Assembly (NCBI RefSeq): GCF_003073045.1
Contig: NC_037590.1
Location: 38,804,751 to 38,868,750, forward strand
Direction: 5' to 3'
Origin: Pomacea canaliculata
Taxonomy: Eukaryota > Mollusca > Gastropoda > Architaenioglossa > Ampullariidae
Length of the DNA stretch: 64,000 bases
Below the pieces are notes generated by a model. The model had not been told where the DNA came from. It was given only the letters and a program-made list of their open reading frames with translations, and searched no databases. Position numbers and translations under genes: made by a program. Positions 25,701-35,454 of this stretch are shown here, in pieces (position 1 is the first letter of the stretch; every line of letters starts with the position of its first letter).

Positions 25701-26039
25701 ACAATCAAAATGTCAAAACATTTGCAAACTTTAAGCAACAAAGGAGATTCACGATTTACAAGTGAATGGTAATCTCTTGCCGCTCATTCATGATAATACG
25801 TATGACTTTAAAAAAATTGTACAGAAAATAGGCAAAAGGCTAGCGTTTTTAAATGTCAGCCGACAATGGAAGGATACATTACAAAATACATTCTCGAAAA
25901 ACTGACCATTGTACTTCTGGTGTAGGGATAGAGTGGATACAGATTCCCTGCTTTCTGTCGATGAAGAATTAGATGTTCTCGACCACTCTTATTTTTCAAA
26001 CGGTAGCATCCACCCGTATATATTATAAGTGATAGAAGA

Positions 26040-26615
26040 CAGCAACGCCACACGAGTACAGAAATGGCTAGAGTGCGCGCCTCTGGCTGGCTCGTTGACT
26101 GGCTAGGTTTTGATCTACTGTGGCAGGAGAGTGCTTCCAAAGTTCCACCCATGGACATATGTAAATTCGTGACTCCACCTAGAAACAATTACTTCGGACT
26201 ATGGTTTGAGACTCTAGAGCAGGGGTGGGCAATTAATTTTCCCAAGGGGCCGCATATGAGAAATTGGGATGGTTTTAGAGGGCCGGACTAATATAGTTAA
26301 CTCAGTTTTACCCAGTACTGTATGTATAGTATATATACTATCCTTCGCCAGCGGGCGGGCCGGTCAGAGACAGGAGGGGGGCCGGATCCGGCACGCGGGC
26401 CGGCCTTTGCCCAGGTCTGCTCTAGAGTCTAAATTACTATACAGGGTAATTCCCCTTTTCACTACGCCTTATAAAAATCAATTTTAATAATTTCCTGCTA
26501 ATTGAATTTAAAATCATTACATTTTAAATGAGAATATATATATATAGTGTTTAGAGAGACTTCAGAAAATTTCCTTATTAATTTAACAATTTTTAAGCAT
26601 TCAGCAAACTGTAGT
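26040..26615 (+). repeat. U5-type upstream region without a U5 gene
   Basis: Homologous to the sequence upstream of U5 copy 1 (25235-25512): GGCTGGCT, CAGGAGAGTGCT, CTATGGTTTGAGACT, TTTTAAATGAGAATATA and ATTCAGCA occur in the same order. The homology stops just before the candidate PSE and no U5 body follows; the tRNA-Lys segment copy 2 is joined on instead. A hAT MITE interrupts it at 26220-26419. Confidence 0.7.
26220..26419. mobile_element. hAT-type MITE, 200 bp, with 8-bp target duplication
   Basis: Terminal inverted repeats CAGGGGTGGGCAA and (reverse complement of the right end) CAGACCTGGGCAA; perfect 8-bp target site duplication CTCTAGAG at 26212-26219 and 26420-26427. GC-rich interior, no transposase. 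CAGGGGTG-type ends and 8-bp duplications are typical of hAT elements. The paralogous sequence at about 25318-25345 has no insertion here, giving an approximate empty site. Confidence 0.9.
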
Positions 26616-27211
26616 AGCGTACAGTACTGTAATTTCATTGTGTACAGTACAGTAATCACACGCTAATGAAATACCTGTACATACTGTGTTTTGTTTCAAT
26701 CTTTTAATATGTTTGAATTAAAATTTTTTTGTATTTTATGTATTTGTACACATATTCTTGAATCGCACGAGTCTTTTTTTTTTTTTTAAAGCCCACTATT
26801 GGTGTAGGTAGTTGGAAAATATTAAATAAGTTTACATCGGAGCTTTTATTTCGTTGTCTAAGGTTTTCTAGGGGGGGAAAATGCATGCATATGGACAAAG
26901 CTGATCGATCATTGCTGTTAAACATCTGAGATACTTGTTCGAGCAAAAATACTAATATTAATAAAAGTACATTACTGCGGATATATGTACCTTTTCTCCT
27001 ATTTGCTGATATGACCTTAAAATAATATTTTTATAATCCAAAATCCCTAACAATTTTTACTGAGGCCCTAAAAAGTCCCCAAATTACCTGTAAGTCAGGA
27101 AATACCTTTGCATTTACCACTGGATCGGATATCCGCTTCTCATCCAGTCCAAAGGCATAAGTTAAATCCATGAAAAAAAAACAACAAAAAAAACAACTGA
27201 GTTTGGTGGAC

Positions 27212-27403
27212 CACAAACTTGTATTACTGAACTGCTGGAAGAAGATTTTTTTTCCAGTTAACTACTAAAACGAGGCATGAGACTACAAAGCTTCCAGTTT
27301 AGTCGCATTCTTTGTTTAGGCTCGCCGAGAATAACAGCAGAGAACTTCACAAGAGAATAAGCATTGGTCTTGGCAGATAGCAATCCACCTATACACATAC
27401 ATG
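27212..27403. repeat. Dispersed repeat D, copy 2, inside the tRNA-Lys duplication
   Basis: Match to 2943-3139. It lies between ATCCATGAAAA and GACGAAGTTATGG, which are close together in tRNA-Lys segment copy 1, so D arrived after the duplication. The class of element is unknown. Confidence 0.8.
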
Positions 27404-27478
27404 GCTGGACGAAGTTATGGTGACTACTAACCAATCTAGAGTTGAGTAGTCTAAAAAGCACGACTGGGATGGAAAATA

Positions 27479-27541
27479 TACCGGTCGCTCGAGCATCAGA
27501 CTTTTAATCTGAGCGTCATGGGTTCAAGTCCCATATCGGGC
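27479..27541 (+). pseudogene. tRNA-Lys(TTT) pseudogene
   Basis: Second copy of the tRNA-Lys at 24832. The anticodon arm (CAGACTTTTAATCTG), T arm and 3' acceptor strand (ATCGGGC) survive. The 5' acceptor strand and D arm are changed and shortened by about 8 bp, so no cloverleaf forms. The T stem has a compensated change (AAGGG/CCCTT to ATGGG/CCCAT), suggesting the copy was under selection before the D-arm deletion. A T-run still follows. Flanks on both sides match those of the intact gene. Confidence 0.85.
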
Positions 27542-28072
27542 TTCTAATTTTTTTTTCCTCTCCTTGAACTACGCAGGTTGTTCCAGATCGAATGCGTTCT
27601 TTTATACCAATTCACATTTACAAAACATTTTCCCGTAAAACGTTTATTAAAACTACAATAATCTAAAAACTTTTTAAAATTATATATTGTTTTTTTAATT
27701 TAATTACTGTACTATGTATTATGGCAGAATTGTGTATCTAAGTTTCCTCATTGAGATTTGGTGTGTTGATTCGCTGTATTTTATGCATTTTTGGAAAATC
27801 GTGATGTATTATCCAGTCTTCTTGCTGCACTGTGTACTACAAGACTGTGAGCGCTGATCAACTAAGTCATCACCTATCTTCTCATGACAAAAAAAGAGTC
27901 TTTAAAGAAACTGAAATTAAAAACTATGACACCGTTATTATCTTCATCTTAGATATAAGAATCCCAGACTATATCAATAACATTCTATCATGATGAATGT
28001 GTGCACCACTTTCAGAAAATTAGGAAACATTCTCTGATGAAACATTCTCATTATTATTTACATTTTGATTGT

Positions 28073-28193
28073 TACCCTGCAGGAGCAGGGCTGAGAAAAA
28101 TAAGTCATTAGACTCATTAAGTTGTTCCTCTCCACGGAAATCTTTAGTAAAAGGCGAAAGATTTTCTCGTGAGTTGAAGAGAAACCAGAGTAA
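28073..28193 (-). ncRNA. RNU5: U5 spliceosomal snRNA, copy 2 (inverted)
   Basis: Reverse complement of copy 1 at 25580-25700, with no difference found over the RNA body or the next 13 bp downstream. The upstream 300 bp are clearly homologous to copy 1 but diverged (roughly three-quarters identical by eye). The RNA start is equally estimated. It presumably makes the same U5 RNA. Identity of the RNA against diverged flanks indicates purifying selection or gene conversion. Confidence 0.92.
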
Positions 28194-28243
28194 GCGATAG
28201 AGGCTGTCATCTGAGCCACTGAAAATTGCTACTTTGTTTTTAA

Positions 28244-28259
28244 AGGTGTGTATCAATAA
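28244..28259 (-). promoter_or_regulatory. Candidate snRNA PSE, U5 copy 2
   Basis: Same 16-bp motif as at 25513-25528, on the minus strand, about -66 to -51 from the estimated start of U5 copy 2. Confidence 0.55.
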
Positions 28260-28765
28260 ATGCTAGAAAATTGTTAGTATCTTGCAAATTACTAAGCAAT
28301 GTCATCTGAATACTCTAAATTTATAAATGTTGTATATTCTCATTGTAAATGTTAAGCTTGTAACATTCATTAACAATTGTTTTAACATGAAATTTTATAA
28401 CAGTGCAATTGAAAGGGAAACTACTCTGTGTATATATAAACCGTCTCGGCTGCTGCCTTGTGTGTACCACGCAGTAAGAGAGGGATTCAAAGCGAGACGC
28501 TTCCCTACGGAACACATTCATTAGCCTAATACGTATGATTTTTAAAATATGTTATAGAAAATAGGCAAAAAGTTCGCGTTACCAGTTAGTTTTTCACCTT
28601 TTTAACTGTCAACAGGCAAAGATACTTTTCAAAATACATCCTCGAAAAAGTTACCATTTACTTCTGTTGTAGGGATAGAACTTCTGTCCAAAAGAAGTTT
28701 TCTCGACCGCTCTTTTTTCAGGCCCATCTTTTTTTAAACGGTAGCATCCACCCTATGTATACGTG

Positions 28766-30025
28766 AGGGAGGGCCTGATGCTGATGTTTTTTTTTTTTGT
28801 CTTTTTTTTTGGTAAAGGTCTCAGTGAAGGGAAAAAGTTTGGGAGCCTTCGGAAGCGTGACTTCAGCGACCTTGACAGTTCCACGCTAAGAGGAACCATC
28901 CGCTTCACTCGAGTGATCATTGATCATTGCCAGCCACGAAACTTGTTCTGGGGCTATTTCAACAACTTAATTTTAAGCACTATGAAGGGCTGCGTAAAGT
29001 TTATTGCGACATTGCAAAATGACTCAAGGCCTAAAACTGATGACAGCTAAAGGTAAAATAAATGAGTGACCAAAACAACCGAGACCATGTTCAACTACAA
29101 GTAGGTTAGATAAGTGAAGATCGCGACGACCGTCTCCGTAGCGTAGTGGTTATCTTGCAAAAGAAAGCAAAAACAGGCCGATTACAATGAACAATTTCAG
29201 TAAGGGAGTAAATATTGATTTCTTCTTTCTTCTTTAAAAGACTTGATTTTATACATATCTTGAGAAAACAATTTTTCAGTGCGGATCAGGTAACAAACAA
29301 AACACTGAACAATGGGAGATAACAAGCGAAACTTTTTATGTGTCTTACGTCCCTTTGATTAGTTTATCCTCTGTCAGTTTGAGTTGTTTAGTGTGAAGTC
29401 TATGCACATAGTCAAAATGTTCAGGTTATTAGCTTGAGTATTATTTTAATAGCTTAACTAAGTAATAAACAACATCTTAATTCAGGTGGACCTTTGAAAA
29501 TGTTATCAAAGAGACTGGTATAAACTTTACACCAAAATTTGTTTGATTGTTTGATGGTTAATTTATGATTATTCGTTTGCGCTCAGCGCATTGAGATCAC
29601 CTCCACACAATGAATGTGTTTTACAAATCTGATTATTAATATTTAAGGAAGAGAAAGACAGAGATAGAAAGATATTTAGAAAAAGTTGCATTTAATTACT
29701 GCTATTTCCAGCAAATTATTGTTATTCTTATTAGTTGAAGATGAACGATTAAGTCTGCATGCCTAAACATTCTTTTGGCTGTCGCTCGGGAGTTGACGTC
29801 TGACGACGAAATCATTTTTATTAGACACAATGTTACAGTTCATGTCTTGGAAAATAAAGGACTTGTGAACCAATCCAATTTCGCTTTTGTTTTCCATTGA
29901 AAGAATATTATTATGCTGTGTGATCCTCATAAAGATTTCAGAGAAACGAAAATCTTTTAACTCGTGGTCTGTCTCCCGTTTCTGTCTATCTATTCTTTCT
30001 GTTTGTGTGCGTGCGTGTGTAGGTA
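28766..30025. other. Non-coding, no gene recognised
   Basis: AT-rich. The open frame at 28763-29050 has no recognisable domain. A GT-rich run at about 30003-30033 ends the stretch. Confidence 0.5.
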
Positions 30026-30440
30026 TGTGTGTATTATAACTAAGAACCTGGGTTGTCGGTAACGGTTATCCCACACACTGTCACTGCTAATCAAATATCA
30101 AAAATGTAAATTATAATTAAAGACATCGTTGTATCTGGTGTAAACGTAACTTCATCTTTCAACAGAAGAGCGTCAGAATGTAAAAGGAAAGACTAGGAGG
30201 AATAAATGAACAGAAAAAGTCAACTTGTGCATGCTTCCTTTGCCAATGTGATTTACTTGTAAACAAAAGTTTCCTCAGGATGCATTTTGATAAAGAAAAC
30301 AGAAATTAAGACAAATTAAAATAAACAGTTTAAAACAGTGAGAGACTAACAATTTTTTCTTCTGTTTTAATATATTTTATTTTTATATCTGTATTTTGGA
30401 ATGACAACATGCCTTAAACGCTGTTCATCTTGCAGGGATA
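30026..30440 (+). repeat. Dispersed repeat R, copy 1
   Basis: Matches 46116-46620 in the same orientation: TGTGTATTA, AAAGACATCRTTGTATCTGG, TGTAAACG, TAAATGAACAGAAAA, TTTTTTCTTCT and, at the end, ATGACAACAT with TCTTGCAGGGAT. About 75-80% identical by eye. No coding capacity seen. Confidence 0.8.
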
Positions 30441-32789
30441 CTAACATGTGTGCTCACAAACAAAAATAAACAAAAGAGTAAAAAGTAAACTAAGCAAACA
30501 AGTGCTAGTGACAAGAGGATTACAAGATAAAGATAATGTTGTGTGTCAGAGATATGCTTTATTTCCCGTGTAAGCGTAGTTCGTGAGTGTGTGTGAGTGT
30601 GTGTACCGCGTGAGAATAAAAGAAAAAAAAAGGTCTAATTCGTACACTGCGTGCAGGAGCATAACTGATGACACGTGACACTAGAGACGACAGTTCACCT
30701 CCACGTTTTTCGCTCAGTGAACAGTGTGTGACATTCCCAATGCAGGCGCCGAGACGGTTGGTCTTACCTGTACAGGTGTAAACACAGACAGGGGAATCTG
30801 TGCTTTTAGTTCCTCTCCCAGTCAAGGTAAACAAATATGTTTTTATATTGTCCTGAATTCTAAATTCTGATTTCACGGCAAAAGTTTTGTTAAATTGTTT
30901 CATGAGAAAAATCTTAACGTTCAATAAGAAATCACGTGATGAGTTTAACTCAGGGAGACTAATAGTAGCAGTGAATCAGTGAATGATAGAGTCTCATTAG
31001 TAATTATGTTACAGGAACTAATGTGGAGGAACAGCTAAGGAGGACCCGCTGAACGGATCCTAACTACAGGAGGGTCTGAGAACCTTCTTCCTACACCGGA
31101 CCCACCCAGGGTGACTGTCAACCGAGGGAGGACTGGGTGGCTCGATTTTATCCGGGTAGCCCTGGAGTTTCTTCCCTTGTGGGTCGTCGAGGAATCGAGC
31201 ATCCTGTCGACGTTTCCACTAATGTCCTGGCCAAAGAGTCTGGAAGCGTCTACCAGCATTGGTGTTTCCACGGAAACATGTGCAGTGGTGTGTTCGTGTA
31301 GTTGCTAGTGTGACAGCTCACCTCACGTGCCTGGCAGTGATAGGGTGGGAGAAGAGCATTCCTGGCGCTGAGGTTCGTGAGAGTATCCTACATCGGGACT
31401 GCAGATGACGGGAATTGTAAGTGTTATCTTCGACTTACTCTAAGTTTTCAATTTTTCACAATATTTTAATTTGACCACTAGTCATCGGACATAGTTCCAT
31501 GACGATATCCCATTCTTCTAATCAGCAAGTAGACAGACGTGAGGACAAATATAAGAAACTTTTCATTTTTGGCGTGGAGCTAAGAATTGCGAGATGGTAA
31601 AGTTAGCTTTGAGTTTTCTCTGTGTGAGAGTTATTTGGTGTTTGACCGTGTATTGGGGCAGAGGATTTGTGTTATTGTGATCTGACCTGAACGAGCTTAA
31701 AAAACATTTGTCATCTTCCATCATCTACCATCATCTGCCATCATCTACCATCATGTGCCATCAGCTATCTGCTAACTTCTATCTGCCATTATCTACCTAC
31801 CATCATCTATCTGCCGTCATCTGTGATTGTCCGTGACAATTGGTGACCCGACGAGATTGCGGGGCTGTCTGTCTTGTAAACAGTTGTTGTGTGGAAGGAT
31901 TGTCCTTTGAGGAGTCACGTGGTCTTTCTGTTGATGTTTATGGTTAATTTTAACATTTTATTCCCCGTCTCCAGCTCCAGAGGTCTACGGGTCTGTTGTT
32001 CTACCCGTAGTAAGGGCATAGCCTCTGTCGCTACTGTATTCTGTCTTTCTTTCCCTGCTACCTTCACCTTACCCCTGAGTGTTGCTTTTATTGGAAGTAG
32101 CTTGGTAGTGTCTGAGCGTGTGATTATCTCCCCTTTAGCTACTCTATTTTATTGTTTTAAGACTGTTCCTCAAACCTATATTGAACTTTAAATCTTGATG
32201 ATTAGTAGTGTTCACATTATTACATGTAAACAATTGGATTGCTCTTTGTTTGCTCGTTAGGATTGCTTGTGTGTTTATTGCATCTCTAGAGAGAAATTGC
32301 CATTGTGGGCTTTATTGTGTTTACTGATATTAGATTTGAGATGTGTGTACACCCACTACTTTGTTTGATGATTGTGTAGCTGTTTCCTGACGAGCCTTGA
32401 TTGAACGAGCGCTTACACCTTGAAGTGTTTACAACTGTAGTTGACTTAGGGATTTTTATTCCTTCTTTCATTTTGCGAATCATTGTGAAGACACATTTTA
32501 ATGCTGTGATTACATTTCTATCCCGACTGTATTTGTGAGATAATTTTAGGTGATTTTATTTTTGTATTATTTGCAATCTTTGTGTGCAACATGGACTCCA
32601 CTAATATTTGATGTGATCTCATGTAAGAAAGAAGGCGAAATGACAGGATTAGAAGGTAAAGCTGTGACTACAAACATAATACAGAGTATCCATCGTTATG
32701 ACAGACATGGGGAAAGTAGAGCAAAGAAACAAGCGGACAGCCGAGACATTGCCAAGAAAGGGGAAGCTGATAGAATTGTTTGAAAATAA
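30441..32789. other. Non-coding, no gene recognised
   Basis: Short unrecognised open frames only. 31705-31825 is an imperfect tandem of ATCTRCCATC-like units. No repeat matched to other parts of the window. Confidence 0.5.
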
Positions 32790-32929
32790 ATGTTGTTAAT
32801 TGTTGTAAGTTGTTCATAGTTGTTGATGATAGCTGTTGATGATAGTTGCTGATAGTTGTTGTTGATGGTTGATGATGATTGTTCTTGATGATTGATGATG
32901 AGGATGATGACGATGATGATGACTGTTGT

Positions 32930-32994
<65 letters not shown>

Positions 32995-33390
32995 GGTGAT
33001 GAGTGATGTTTGTTGTTGAGTGATGTTTGTTGTTGATGGTTGTTGTTGATGATGATGATGATTGTTGTTGAGTGATGTTTGTTGTTGATGCTGTTGATTA
33101 ATGGTGGTTGTGGTTGGTGCTTATTGTTGATGGTTCTTGATGATAAGTGTTAATGCTAATTGTTGTAAGTTGTTAATACTTAATGATGATGATGGTTGAT
33201 GTTGATGATTGTTGTTGATGCTTGATGATGATACTTGATGATGATGATTGCTGATGATTGCTGTTGATAATTGATGATGATTGTTGTTCATGAGTGGTGA
33301 TTATTACTGACGGTTGTTGGTAGTTATTGATATGTGTTGATGGATATTGATAGTTGTTGATCGTTGTTGATGACTGATGATAATTGTGGA
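32790..33390 (+). repeat. TTG/GAT-rich simple sequence with (GAT)n core
   Basis: Degenerate TGTTGATGATGA sequence surrounding a perfect (GAT)n tract at about 32931-32996. It leads directly into the heptamer array. Confidence 0.9.
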
Positions 33391-35449
33391 ACAGCGAACA
33401 GCGAACAGCCAACAGCCAACAGCCAACAGCCAACAGCGAACAGCGAACAGCGAACAGCGAACAGCGAACAGCCAACAGCCAACAGCCAACAGCCAACAGC
33501 CAACAGCGAACAGCGAACAGCGAACAGCGAACAGCGAACAGCGAACAGCGAACAGCGAACAGCCAACAGCCAACAGCCAACAGCCAACAGCCAACAGCCA
33601 ACAGCCAACAGCCAACAGCCAACAGCAACAGCCAACAGCCAACAGCCAACAGCCAACAGCCAACAGCAACAGCCAACAGCCAACAGCCAACAGCCAACAG
33701 CCAACACAGCCAACAGCCAACAGCCAACAGCCAACAGCCAACAGCCAACAGCCAACAGCCCAACAGCCAACAGCCAACAGCCAACAGCCAACAGCCAACA
33801 GCCAACAGCCAACAGCCAACAGCCACAGCCAACAGCCAACAGCCACAGCAACAGCCAACAGCCAGCAACAGCCAACAGCCAACAGCCAACAGCCAACAGC
33901 CAACAGCCAACAGCCAACAGCCAACAGCCAACAGCAACAGCCAACAGCCAACAGCCAACAGCCACAGCCAACAGCCAACAGCCAACAGCCAACAGCCAAC
34001 AGCCAACAGCCAACAGCCAACAGCCAACAGCAACAGCCAACAGCCAACAGCCAACAGCCAACAGCCAACAGCCAACAGCCAACAGCCAACAGCCAACAGC
34101 CAACAGCCACAGCCAACAGCCAAGCAGCAACAGCCAACAGCCACAGCCAACAGCCAACAGCCAACAGCAACAGCCAACAGCCAACAGCCAACAGCCAACA
34201 GCCAACAGCCAACAGCCAACAGCCAACAGCCAACAGCCAACAGCCAACAGCCAACAGCAACAGCCAACAGCCAACAGCCAACAGCCAACAGCCAACAGCC
34301 AACAGCCAACAGCCAACAGCCAACAGCCAACAGCCAACAGCCAACAGCCAACAGCCAACAGCCAACAGCCAACAGCCAACAGCCACAGCCAACAGCCAAC
34401 AGCCAACAGCCAACAGCCAACAGCCAACAGCCAACAGCCAACAGCCAACAGCCAACAGCCAACAGCCAACAGCCAACAGCCAACAGCCAACAGCCAACAG
34501 CCAACAGCCAACAGCCAACAGCCAACAGCCAACAGCCAACAGCCAACAGCCAACAGCCAACAGCCAACAGCCAACAGCCAACAGCCAACAGCCAACAGCC
34601 AACAGCCAACAGCCAACAGCCAACAGCCAACAGCCAACAGCCAACAGCCAACAGCCAACAGCCAACAGCCAACAGCCAACAGCCAACAGCCAACAGCCAA
34701 CAGCCAACAGCCAACAGCCAACAGCCAACAGCCAACAGCCAACAGCCAACAGCCAACAGCCAACAGCCAACAGCCAACAGCCAACAGCCAACAGCCAACA
34801 GCCAACAGCCAACAGCCAACAGCCAACAGCCAACAGCCAACAGCCAACAGCCAACAGCCAACAGCCAACAGCCAACAGCCAACAGCCAACAGCCAACAGC
34901 CAACAGCCAACAGCCAACAGCCAACAGCCAACAGCCAACAGCCAACAGCCAACAGCCAACAGCCAACAGCCAACAGCAACAGCCAACAGCCAACAGCCAA
35001 ACAGCCAACAGCCAACAGCCAACAGCCAACAGCCAACAGCCAACAGCCAACAGCCAACAGCCAACAGCCAACAGCCAACAGCCAACAGCCAACAGCAGGC
35101 CAACAGCCAACAGCCAACAGCCAACAGCCAACAGCAAGCCAGCCAACAGCCAACCAGCCCAACAGCAACAGCAACAGCCAACAGCCAACAGCCAACAGCC
35201 AACAGCAACAGCCAACAGCCACACAGCCAACAGCCAACAGCCAACAGCCACAGCCAACAGCCAACAGCCAACAGCCAACAGCCAACAGCCAACAGCCAAC
35301 AGCCAACAGCCAACAGCCAACAGCCAACAGCCAACAGCCAACAGCCAACAGCCAACAGCCAACAGCCAGCCAACAGCCAACAGCCAACAGCCAAGCAACG
35401 CCACAGCCAACAGCCAACAGCCAACAGCAACAGCCAACAGCCACAGCCA
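33391..35449 (+). repeat. Heptamer satellite (CCAACAG)n, ~290 copies
   Basis: A 7-bp unit repeated for 2.06 kb. The first 175 bp mix CGAACAG with CCAACAG; the rest is nearly pure CCAACAG with scattered single-base losses (CAACAG, CCACAG). Seven is 1 mod 3 and the unit has no stop, so all frames read the same heptapeptide (QQPTANS forward, LLAVGCW reverse). It is followed by the 61-bp array. Confidence 0.97.
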
Positions 35450-35454
35450 AACCC

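Larger units (their letters stand above)
25235..26020 (+). repeat. U5 locus duplicated segment, full copy
   Basis: Holds U5 copy 1 with its upstream 350 bp and downstream 300 bp. The upstream part matches 26040-26615 (direct) and 28194-28440 (inverted). The part after 25790 matches 28520-28760 in direct orientation, sharing AATACGTATGA, AGAAAATAGGCAAAA, TGTAGGGATAGA and ACGGTAGCATCCACCC. Confidence 0.75.
26600..27620 (+). repeat. Duplicated segment carrying tRNA-Lys, copy 2
   Basis: Homologue of 23505-25010 in the same orientation, shorter in its first half and interrupted by a dispersed repeat at 27212-27403. It ends with the damaged tRNA-Lys and a shared T-rich, CTCCTTGAACTACGCA-containing 3' flank. 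Confidence 0.8.
28050..28765. repeat. U5 locus duplicated segment, partly inverted copy
   Basis: 28050-28440 is the inverted match to the U5 gene and its promoter region at 25.3-25.7 kb. 28520-28760 matches 25790-26020 in direct orientation. The join lies in 28440-28520, so the copy was rearranged after or during duplication. Confidence 0.7.

Noticed and set aside
25568-25765. 65-codon frame sharing 41 residues with a frame at 28020-28256, looking like a conserved small protein
   Set aside because: The shared stretch is the U5 snRNA gene; conservation is at RNA level.
29132-29155. GTCTCCGTAGCGTAGTGG, resembling the 5' half of tRNA-Val
   Set aside because: No anticodon arm, T arm or 3' acceptor strand follows; at most a short fragment.
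31841-31858. TGGTGACCCGACGAG, reminiscent of the primer-binding region after the left repeat of some LTR elements
   Set aside because: No paired long terminal repeats and no element genes are visible nearby; too little to call a fossil element.
33391-35449. Telomeric repeat
   Set aside because: CCAACAG/CTGTTGG is not the TTAGGG-type telomere of most animals, and the array is internal.
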